DNA of 12,919 nucleotides from JAVKSM01 sp039583705. GTDB lineage: Bacteria > Actinomycetota > Actinomycetes > Mycobacteriales > Pseudonocardiaceae. Below the pieces are notes generated by a model that was not told the origin of the DNA, ran no database searches, and saw only the letters and a list, made by a program, of their open reading frames with translations. Each line of letters opens with the position of its first letter. Positions within the stretch are counted from its first letter, which is position 1. Positions 7,293 through 12,919 of this stretch are shown here, piece after piece. A program made the position numbers and the translations under genes. The stretch spans positions 1 through 12,919 of the forward strand of contig JAVKSM010000099.1 in NCBI GenBank assembly GCA_039583705.1. The letters run 5' to 3'.

Positions 7293-8558
7293 ATGACGCC
7301 CACAGTCGGGATGACTGACAGCACGACCACGGTGATGCTCGGACCGGCGCGAGCGCTGTCCTGCCGGGAATGCGGACACCGGATAGCGCTGGCGGCGGAG
7401 TTCGTCTGCCCGGAGTGCTTCGGACCGCTCGAGGTGGCCTACGAGTACGGGCCGGTGACCCGGAAAGCGATTGAAGCCGGCCCACGGTCGATCTGGCGCT
7501 ACCGTGACCTGCTGCCCGTCCCGTCGGACGTGGCTGCCCACCCGAACACCGAACCCGGGCTGACCAGGCTGCTGCGGGCCGACCGGCTGGCGGCCGCGCT
7601 GGGGGTGCGACGGTTGTGGGTGAAGGACGACACCGGGAACCCCACCCACTCGTTCAAGGATCGCGTGGTCGCGGTGGCGCTGGCCGCCGCCAGGGAACTG
7701 GGGTTCACGGTGCTCGCCTGCCCGTCCACCGGAAACCTGGCCAACGCGGTGGCCGCCGCCGCGGCCCGCGCGGGCTGGGAGTCGGTCGTGCTCATCCCGT
7801 CCTCGCTGGAGCGGGCGAAGGTGCTCATGACCGCGGTGTACGACCGCGCGCTCGTGATGGTCGACGGCACCTACGACGACGTCAACCGGCTGGCCACCGA
7901 GCTGGCCACCGAGCACGAGGACTGGGCGTTCGTCAACGTCAACGTCCGCCCCTACTACGCCGAGGGCTCCAAGACCCTGGGTTACGAGGTGGCGGAGCAG
8001 CTCGGTTGGCGGTTGCCGGAACAGGTCGTGGTGCCGGTGGCCTCCGGTTCCCAGCTGACGAAGGTGGACAAGAGCTTCATCGAGCTGGCCGCGCTGGGCC
8101 TGGTGGAACCGACGCCGTACCGCGTGTTCGGTGCACAGGCGAGCGGCTGTTCCCCTGTGGCCACGGCCTTCGAAAGCGGGCGCGACGTGGTGGCGCCGGT
8201 GCGGCCGGACACGATCGCCCACTCGCTGGCGATCGGCAACCCGGCCGACGGGCCGTACGTGCTGGACACCGTGCGACGCACCGGCGGCGCGGTAACCCAC
8301 GTCGACGACGACGAGATCGTCGACGGGATCCGGCTGCTCGCCCGCACCGAGGGGATCTTCGCCGAGACCGCCGGGGGCGTGACGGTGGCTTGCGCCCGCA
8401 AGCTCATCGCGGCCGGCGCGCTGGATCCCGACGCCGAGACCGTGCTGCTCATCACTGGGGACGGCCTCAAGACGCTGGAGGCGGTGGCCGACCGGGTCGG
8501 GCCGAAGGCGACGGTCGCCCCCTCCACCACAGCCGTCCGGGAAGCGCTGGCGGGCTGA
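7293..8558 (+). CDS. thrC: Threonine synthase-like PLP enzyme with N-terminal zinc ribbon
   Basis: 421 residues. An N-terminal ribbon has cysteines at 24, 27, 39 and 42 (CRECG and CPECF), followed by a fold-type II PLP domain. NPTHSFKDR (116-124) carries the PLP lysine K122, STGNLAN (145-151) is the phosphate-binding loop, and ASGSQLTK and ITGDGLKTL follow later. This is the longer actinobacterial threonine-synthase type. Family members convert O-phosphohomoserine to threonine and phosphate. The gene stands alone: hom and thrB are not beside it, and a SAM riboswitch controls it, which is odd for a threonine enzyme and leaves room for another reaction on O-phosphohomoserine. ATG 7293 is fixed by GAGGAG. 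It converges on degV with 36 bases between them. Confidence 0.92.
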   Translation: MTPTVGMTDSTTTVMLGPARALSCRECGHRIALAAEFVCPECFGPLEVAYEYGPVTRKAIEAGPRSIWRYRDLLPVPSDVAAHPNTEPGLTRLLRADRLAAALGVRRLWVKDDTGNPTHSFKDRVVAVALAAARELGFTVLACPSTGNLANAVAAAAARAGWESVVLIPSSLERAKVLMTAVYDRALVMVDGTYDDVNRLATELATEHEDWAFVNVNVRPYYAEGSKTLGYEVAEQLGWRLPEQVVVPVASGSQLTKVDKSFIELAALGLVEPTPYRVFGAQASGCSPVATAFESGRDVVAPVRPDTIAHSLAIGNPADGPYVLDTVRRTGGAVTHVDDDEIVDGIRLLARTEGIFAETAGGVTVACARKLIAAGALDPDAETVLLITGDGLKTLEAVADRVGPKATVAPSTTAVREALAG

Positions 8559-8594
8559 GCCCCCGCTGGTCTGTGCCACCGTGCCACCACGTGC

Positions 8595-9542
8595 TCAGCC
8601 GCTCAGCGGTCCCTCAGCGGTCCCCAGCGCTTCCGCGCCATCCGGAGAGCCGACCCCACCGGAGAGCACGACCACACCGAGCATGCCGGGCCCGGTGTGC
8701 GCTCCGATGGCGGCTCCGACCTCGGAGACCAGACAGCGGCGCAGGCCCGGTAGCCGCGCGGCCAGCCGCGCGGCGAGGCGCTCAGCGCGCTCCGGCACCG
8801 CGAGGTGGTGCACGGCGAGATCGACCGGTCCGGCCCCGGCCGCGGTGCACGCCAGCTCCTCCAGCCGGGCAAGCGCCCTGGCCGTCGTGCGGACCTTCTC
8901 CAGCGGCACGATCAGGCCGTCGGTGACGTGCAGCAGCACTTTGACCGCCAGCGCCGTCCCGAGCAGCGCCGCCGCGGTGCCGATGCGCCCGCCACGGCGC
9001 AGGTGCTCCAGCGTCTCCAGCGAGAAGAACGTGCTGGTCCGGGCCGCCACGTCGGCGGCGACGGCCTCGACCTGTGCGGGGCCGGCGCCCTCGGCCGCGG
9101 CATGGACGGCGGCGAGCACCGCGAATCCCAGACCCATCGCGGTTGACCGGGAGTCAACCACCCGCACCCGCTCGCGACCCACCTGCTCGGCGGCCATCCG
9201 CGCCGACTCCCAGGTGCCGGACAGCTTGCGGCTCAGGTGCACCGAGACGACCGCGTCGGCTCCCGACGCCAACCGGCTCTGGTAGCAGCGGGCGAGCTCG
9301 GCCGGGGTCGGGCGGGAGGTGGCCACTGGACAGCGTCGTCCCGACAGCGCGGCGGCCAGCTCGCCAGGGCCGATGTCCGTGCCGTCGCGTCCGATCCGGT
9401 CACCGATCCGGACGTGCAGCGGCACCACGTGCAGTCCGTGCCGCTCTGCCAGGCCGTCCGGCAGGTAGGCGGTGGAATCGGTCACCACCGCAACAGCTGG
9501 GCGCCCGAGGCTGTGAGGCGCGCAACTCCCGGACACGGTCAC
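8595..9542 (-). CDS. DegV family fatty-acid-binding protein
   Basis: 315 residues. The family signatures are VAVVTDSTAYLP (residues 17-28), TSRPTP (75-80, whose Ser/Thr contact the fatty-acid carboxylate in known structures) and HLSRKLSGTW (102-111), then FFSLETLEHLRRGGRIG in the second domain. Some DegV proteins (FakB) present fatty acids to the kinase FakA; no kinase gene is in the window. The start is the GTG at 9542, which overlaps the stop of the phosphatase gene as GTGA. The same frame is open further upstream but does not look like DegV there. It is the last gene of the nadD-rsfS direction run, convergent to the threonine synthase gene. Confidence 0.93.
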   Translation of the reverse strand: MTVSGSCAPHSLGRPAVAVVTDSTAYLPDGLAERHGLHVVPLHVRIGDRIGRDGTDIGPGELAAALSGRRCPVATSRPTPAELARCYQSRLASGADAVVSVHLSRKLSGTWESARMAAEQVGRERVRVVDSRSTAMGLGFAVLAAVHAAAEGAGPAQVEAVAADVAARTSTFFSLETLEHLRRGGRIGTAAALLGTALAVKVLLHVTDGLIVPLEKVRTTARALARLEELACTAAGAGPVDLAVHHLAVPERAERLAARLAARLPGLRRCLVSEVGAAIGAHTGPGMLGVVVLSGGVGSPDGAEALGTAEGPLSG

Positions 9543-10168
9543 GGCACCGTCAAGCCGACGTTGTAACCCGCGAGCCGCCAGTCGAGACCCGCGTCGCAGC
9601 GCTCCAGCACCGTCCAGCGGCAGTTTCCCGTCCCGGCGAGGGTGGGCCAGCTCGCCACCGGCAGCCTCAGCAGGCGGGCCGTGAGCGCGGCGACGAGGCC
9701 ACCGTGCGCGCAGCACAGCAGGGTGTGCTCACGCGGTTCGTCCGCGAGCTCCGCGTCGACCTCGACCACCACCGGCAGCGCGCGGGCCGCCAGCGCCACC
9801 CTGGACTCCCCCCCGGGCGGCGCCCACGTGGCGTCGGAGCGCCAGCGAGCGATCCCCCCAGGCCAGCCGGCCTCCACCTGTGGGTGCGTCAGCCCCTCCC
9901 AGTCACCGAGGCGGGTCTCCCGCAGCCGGGGGTCGGGCTTGGCCACCAGGCCGCACGCCGCGGCCACCTCGTCGGCGGTCTCGCTCGCCCGGCGAAGGTC
10001 GGAGGTGAGCAGCCGTTCCGGGACGAACGCGGCCATCAGGGGCGCCGCGATACGGGCCTGGTCCCGGCCGGTCCCGTTGAGCTCGACGTCCAGATGGCCC
10101 TGGATTCGCCGGCTGGCATTGTGGTCGGTCTCCCCGTGGCGCAGCAGCACCAGCCGCCGCAGGCTCAC
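9539..10168 (-). CDS. Histidine phosphatase family protein
   Basis: 209 residues. LLRHGET (residues 8-14) holds the phosphate-accepting histidine H11, SDLRRASETA (56-65) gives the second arginine, and CAHGGL contains the second active-site histidine H155. A glutamate lies in RLGDWEG. All catalytic residues of the phosphoglycerate-mutase-like superfamily are present. The position after rsfS is conserved in actinobacteria, where related genes are often called phosphoglycerate mutase; some relatives are sugar-phosphate phosphatases, and the substrate here is unknown. The GTG at 10168 overlaps the rsfS stop (GTGA), and the stop overlaps the degV start in the same way, so translation is coupled on both sides. 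Confidence 0.93.
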   Translation of the reverse strand: MSLRRLVLLRHGETDHNASRRIQGHLDVELNGTGRDQARIAAPLMAAFVPERLLTSDLRRASETADEVAAACGLVAKPDPRLRETRLGDWEGLTHPQVEAGWPGGIARWRSDATWAPPGGESRVALAARALPVVVEVDAELADEPREHTLLCCAHGGLVAALTARLLRLPVASWPTLAGTGNCRWTVLERCDAGLDWRLAGYNVGLTVP

Positions 10169-10551
10169 CCGGTCTCCGGCCCCGCGACGGCGGCCGCTGC
10201 TGGCACCGTGACGTGCGGGCAGTCCTTCCACAGCCGGTCCAGGCCGTAGAAGCTGCGCTCCTCGGCGTGTTGGACGTGCACCACGACGTCGATGAAGTCC
10301 AAGAGCACCCACCGGGCCTCGCGGGTGCCCTCGCGGCGGACCGGCCTGGCGCCGATCTCGCGGAGCTTCTCCTCGATGGTGTCCACGATGGCCTGCACCT
10401 GCCGCTCGTTGGGCGCCGACGCGACGACGAAGCAGTCTGTGATCACTAGCCGGTCCGAGACGTCGATGACGACGACGTCGTGCGCCTTCTTGTCGGCGGC
10501 AGCGATGGCCGCCACCTCGGCGAGCCGGCGCGCCTCCCCGGTGGCTGGCAC
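10165..10551 (-). CDS. rsfS: Ribosome silencing factor RsfS
   Basis: 128 residues, normal for the family. The core runs HDVVVIDVSDRLVITDCFV, then ASAPNERQVQAI, EGTREARWVLLDFIDVVVHV and ERSFYGLDRLWKDC, the last being the family's C-terminal signature. RsfS binds L14 (uL14) of the large subunit and blocks subunit joining in starving cells. The start is the GTG at 10551, which has the strongest Shine-Dalgarno of this operon; an upstream extension in the same frame is not RsfS-like. The neighbours nadD upstream (92 bases) and the phosphatase downstream (GTGA overlap) are the usual actinobacterial order. Confidence 0.96.
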   Translation of the reverse strand: MPATGEARRLAEVAAIAAADKKAHDVVVIDVSDRLVITDCFVVASAPNERQVQAIVDTIEEKLREIGARPVRREGTREARWVLLDFIDVVVHVQHAEERSFYGLDRLWKDCPHVTVPAAAAVAGPETG

Positions 10552-10555
10552 ATGT

Positions 10556-10564
10556 CTCCTCTCC
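10556..10564 (-). promoter_or_regulatory. Ribosome binding site of rsfS
   Basis: GGAGAGGAG on the minus strand, 4 bases before the GTG at 10551. It decides this start against the longer open frame. An ATG at 10554-10552 lies in a different frame. Confidence 0.7.
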
Positions 10565-10588
10565 GCGTCTGGGCTCTCGACGCCACCG

Positions 10589-10617
10589 ACCCTACTGCGC
10601 GTCGCGGCGGTGAGTCC
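10589..10617 (-). promoter_or_regulatory. Candidate internal promoter for rsfS-phosphatase-degV
   Basis: On the minus strand TAGGGT (10594-10589) fits the -10 consensus TANNNT, and a weak GGACTC (10617-10612) lies 17 bases upstream. The 92-base gap between nadD and rsfS is long for this otherwise tightly packed run, which would leave room for a promoter. The -35 match is poor. Confidence 0.3.
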
Positions 10618-10643
10618 CGACCAGCGCGCCCGCTCCAGGGTGC

Positions 10644-11243
10644 TCAGACGCATACCGGGCGGTAAAGGCCACGCTTGGCGATGTACTGCACGACGCCGTC
10701 CGGGACCAGGTACCAGACGGGCAGTCCGTCGGCCACCCGCTTCCGGCAGGCCGTGGACGAGATCGCCATCGCGGGAACCTCCACGAGGCTCACCACACCT
10801 CGTGGCAGGTGCCCCCCGTCCAGCGAGAAGCCGGGCCGGGTGACGCCGATGAAGTGCGCCAGGGCGAAGAGCTCCTCGATCCGGCGCCAGGACAGGATCG
10901 CGGCGAGCGCGTCGGCGCCGGTGATGAAGAACAGCTCGTCGTCGGGGTACACCGCGTGGATGTCTCGCAACGTGTCGACCGTGTAGGTGGGCCGGGCGCG
11001 CTCGATGTCAGCCCGGCTCACCGAGAAGCGGGGGTTGGCGGCGGTCGCGATGACCGTCATGAGGTAGCGGTCCTCAGCCGGGCTCACGCTGCCCGCGTCC
11101 TTCTGCCACGGCTGCCCGGTGGGGACGAAAACGACTTCGTCCAGGCAGAAACGGGCCTGCACCTCGCTGGCCGCGACCAGATGGCCGTGGTGCACAGGGT
11201 CGAAGGTCCCCCCCATCACCCCGATCCGCCGCGGGCTGGACAT
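10644..11243 (-). CDS. nadD: Nicotinate-nucleotide adenylyltransferase
   Basis: 199 residues. GGTFDPVHHGHL (11-22) is the nucleotidyltransferase (T/H)xGH motif, with H18 and H21 placed for ATP phosphates. FITGADALAAILSW and ISSTACR (161-167) are the other family blocks, the last binding the ATP phosphates. The enzyme makes deamido-NAD+ from nicotinate mononucleotide and ATP, a needed step of NAD synthesis. I chose ATG 11243; a GTG at 11249, two codons upstream, is equally possible, and neither has a Shine-Dalgarno. It begins 10 bases after the proA stop and is probably in the same transcript. Confidence 0.96.
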   Translation of the reverse strand: MSSPRRIGVMGGTFDPVHHGHLVAASEVQARFCLDEVVFVPTGQPWQKDAGSVSPAEDRYLMTVIATAANPRFSVSRADIERARPTYTVDTLRDIHAVYPDDELFFITGADALAAILSWRRIEELFALAHFIGVTRPGFSLDGGHLPRGVVSLVEVPAMAISSTACRKRVADGLPVWYLVPDGVVQYIAKRGLYRPVCV

Positions 11244-11253
11244 GCGCACCAGC

Positions 11254-12534
11254 TTATGGCTGCCAACCTGCCTCGACGGGAACCACCACGAACTGGCGCA
11301 GGTAGAGATCCTGGAAGGTCACGGGGCCGCGGGGACCGGGAACGGAGTCGACGTTGATGCCGGTCTCCGGCACCCGCCGCAGCTTGAATCCGTCGAGCAG
11401 GCGGGTGCTTGCGTTCCAGAACGCACCCGTGCCGGCGTAGGCGTCGAGGAAGACCCGGGCGGCATCGGCGTCGGCGGTGACGATCGTGGCGGCCAGGCCG
11501 GAGGTCTCCCGGTTGGCGGTGGCGGCCGCGGCGACCGGGCCGGTGACGCGCGCCACGGTGACCGTCGCCTCCCGGCCGTGGTCCAGCGCCCATTCGTGGC
11601 CCAGCGGGTGATCGTGCGGCGGCAGCGATGGCCGCACGCCCCGCTCGGCCAGCACCGCGAGCAGGCCCTCCAGGACCTCGTCGGGCAGGGCGTCGTCGAC
11701 CAACAGCAGGTTGACCCGGTTGCACACGCCGAGCCGGTCCAGGCCGGCGATGAGCAGCTCTCGCGCCGAGACCGGGTCGGCGGCGGCAGCGACGTAGAGC
11801 ACGCCGCCGCCGTCGGCATGGGCGAGCACCCGGACCCCGTGGCGGGCACCGACGGCGGCCAGAGCCCGGGTCGTGTCGCCGCTACCTCGCACGATGACCA
11901 GCGGGATGAGCCCTGGCTGCGCCACCAGCGCGGTGGCGGACTCCCGTCGCGGGTCGCTCACGAGCTGGATCGCGGCCGGGTCCAGCCCGGCGTCGGCCAG
12001 CGCCGGAGCGACGACGGCTTCGCGCAGCTCCAGCGCTGAGCGCAGCGCCGCGGAACCGGTGCGAAGCACCCCGGCGTTTCGGGACTTCACCAGTTGCGAG
12101 GCGATGTCGACGGTGACGTTGGGCCGTGCCTCGAATGTCGCCCCGACGACGCCGACCGGGCGACGCCGCTGCACCAGCCGCAGCCCGTCCGGTCGATCCT
12201 CGACCACGGTGTCACGCGGCGGTACCGGGGCCGAGGCGAGCAGGTCGAGCTGAGCTGCCATGTCCGCCAGCCGCGTCTCGTCCAGCCGGAGCCGGTCGAC
12301 CAGCGCGCTGGTCAGGCCGCCCTCCTCGGCGGCGGCGACGTCCGCCTCGTTCGCGGCCAGCACCGCGGGGGCGATAGTGATCAGCCGGCGGCCCATCGCG
12401 CGCAGCGCGGCGTCGATCGCCTGCTGGGGCGCGGCCGCCAGCACCGGCGCGGCCTGCTGGGCGGCACGGCCGCAGGCGGCGACGACCTCGGCTGCCGAGC
12501 CGGACGCCACGGTGTCGGTCAGGGGGTGCGCCAC
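11254..12534 (-). CDS. proA: Glutamate-5-semialdehyde dehydrogenase (gamma-glutamyl phosphate reductase)-like, diverged
   Basis: 426 residues, normal for ProA. Family blocks that are kept: RRPVGVVGATFEARPNVTVD, the catalytic cysteine C271 in GVCNRVNLLLVDD, and NASTRLLDG. Known ProA reduces L-glutamyl-5-phosphate to the semialdehyde with NADPH in proline synthesis. Several usually conserved stretches are changed: the PVIETGxGxCHVYVD block reads RVLAHADGGGVLYV, and the C-terminal KLHARGPMGL block reads SVPGPRGPVTF. It sits in the place proA normally has next to nadD, but proB is not present. It may be a fast-evolving true ProA or a paralogue with a shifted substrate. The GTG start at 12534 matches the family's beginning; the same frame is open further upstream but is not ProA-like. 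Confidence 0.82.
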   Translation of the reverse strand: MAHPLTDTVASGSAAEVVAACGRAAQQAAPVLAAAPQQAIDAALRAMGRRLITIAPAVLAANEADVAAAEEGGLTSALVDRLRLDETRLADMAAQLDLLASAPVPPRDTVVEDRPDGLRLVQRRRPVGVVGATFEARPNVTVDIASQLVKSRNAGVLRTGSAALRSALELREAVVAPALADAGLDPAAIQLVSDPRRESATALVAQPGLIPLVIVRGSGDTTRALAAVGARHGVRVLAHADGGGVLYVAAAADPVSARELLIAGLDRLGVCNRVNLLLVDDALPDEVLEGLLAVLAERGVRPSLPPHDHPLGHEWALDHGREATVTVARVTGPVAAAATANRETSGLAATIVTADADAARVFLDAYAGTGAFWNASTRLLDGFKLRRVPETGINVDSVPGPRGPVTFQDLYLRQFVVVPVEAGWQP

Positions 12535-12542
12535 GGACGACG

Positions 12543-12548
12543 AGCTTA
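12543..12548 (-). promoter_or_regulatory. Candidate leaderless -10 box for proA-like gene
   Basis: On the minus strand TAAGCT fits TANNNT and ends 8 bases before the GTG at 12534, where no Shine-Dalgarno is present. The spacing would fit a transcript starting at or very near the start codon. Confidence 0.3.
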
Positions 12549-12568
12549 GTGTCCCGGAAGCGAAGGAC

Positions 12569-12919
12569 GTGATCGCCGGGCTGGCCGAGATCAGCACGGC
12601 GCAACTGTCACGGCTGGAGACCGGCGAGCGCACCCTGGACCGGCTCTCGGTGATCGTCAAGCTGGCGAACGCACTAGGAGTCGCCCCGTCCGACCTCGTG
12701 GCGCTCCCGGTGCCCGCGCCCGGCAACGGCGGCATGGACTCCGCCATCGCGGCGGTGAGCGACGCGATCATGGCGGTCAACCGCGACCTCCCGGGCGGCC
12801 AGGTGCTCCCGGTCGACGCGCTGCGGGAGCGGGTGAGCGCGGCGCTCGATGCACGTTGCCGTGACGGCAAGGTCCGCGAGCCCGGCGCAGCTCTGCCCGA
12901 CCTGATCCGGGACGTGCAC
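12569..12919 (+). CDS. XRE-type helix-turn-helix regulator, possibly 5'-truncated, runs off the window
   Basis: The + frame from 12569 is open to the window end (117 codons). It begins with helices 2 and 3 of an XRE domain: IAGLAEISTAQLSRLETGER, followed by TLDRLSVIVKLANALGVAPSDLVAL. The first helix with the usual LRxxRxxxGLTQ pattern is missing upstream in all three frames. The frame stays open upstream into the proA region (GTG at 12512), but the residues there (about TDDELSVPEAKD) do not resemble helix 1. The chosen GTG at 12569 has an AAGGA too close to it to be a good binding site. The rest, from PVPAPGNGG on, is a C-terminal regulatory region of unknown type. The gene is divergent from the proA-like gene. 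It may be a genuine short form, a pseudogene, or carry an upstream deletion. Confidence 0.6.
   Translation, partial: MIAGLAEISTAQLSRLETGERTLDRLSVIVKLANALGVAPSDLVALPVPAPGNGGMDSAIAAVSDAIMAVNRDLPGGQVLPVDALRERVSAALDARCRDGKVREPGAALPDLIRDVH

Noticed and set aside
8550..8566. Hairpin GCGGG/CCCGC at the end of the threonine synthase gene
   Set aside because: Only 5 sure pairs, partly inside the coding region, and no T-run. It is too common a pattern in this DNA to call a terminator.
7188..8579. A 463-codon minus-strand frame opposite the threonine synthase gene
   Set aside because: The opposite strand holds a full, recognisable enzyme with riboswitch and ribosome binding site; the antisense product is low-complexity.
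8594..8626. Short direct repeats of CTCAGCGGTCC near the degV stop
   Set aside because: Two copies of about 11 bases in the variable C-terminal end of DegV; no sign of a mobile element or functional array.
7616..8926. A 436-codon + strand frame
   Set aside because: It is a shifted frame of the threonine synthase gene continuing antisense to degV, with Arg/Gly-rich composition and no motif.

Overview
The window is very GC-rich with almost every third codon position G or C, frequent GTG starts and 4-base GTGA gene overlaps. The gene order rpsT/holA ... degV - phosphatase - rsfS - nadD - proA, with lepA next to rpsT, is a conserved actinobacterial chromosomal neighbourhood. The gene content fits an actinomycete, perhaps of the Pseudonocardiales type, but the genus cannot be fixed from this sequence. 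There are no tRNAs, rRNAs, IS elements or CRISPR arrays.

Left part (1-3000): the end of a sirohydrochlorin chelatase-like gene and an enoyl-CoA hydratase family gene lie on the + strand. The hydratase gene runs tail-to-tail, with a 14-base overlap, into a minus-strand operon of three coupled genes: a 61-residue membrane protein, an exported or membrane-anchored guanyl-specific ribonuclease of the RNase Sa/barnase group, and a barstar-type inhibitor. Divergent from that operon across 39 bases is a zinc-less medium-chain (quinone oxidoreductase-like) dehydrogenase with a possible leaderless promoter.

Middle (3000-7022): a Uma2-family nuclease-like gene lies downstream of lepA (elongation factor 4) on the minus strand. 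Next come rpsT (ribosomal protein S20) on the + strand with a good candidate promoter, and holA (DNA polymerase III delta) on the minus strand, convergent to rpsT.

Right part (7023-12919): a class I SAM riboswitch (7137-7281) stands directly before a threonine-synthase-like PLP enzyme with an N-terminal zinc ribbon. The ribosome binding site lies in the 3' strand of the P1 helix. Convergent to it is a minus-strand housekeeping run: proA-like, nadD, rsfS, histidine phosphatase, degV. The last three are linked by GTGA overlaps. The window ends in a divergent XRE-type regulator whose helix-turn-helix appears to lack its first helix.

The two most interesting points are the SAM-responsive control of a threonine-synthase-like enzyme, which raises the question whether it really makes threonine, and the coupled membrane protein/RNase/barstar operon. 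The ProA homologue is also notably diverged in several family motifs.
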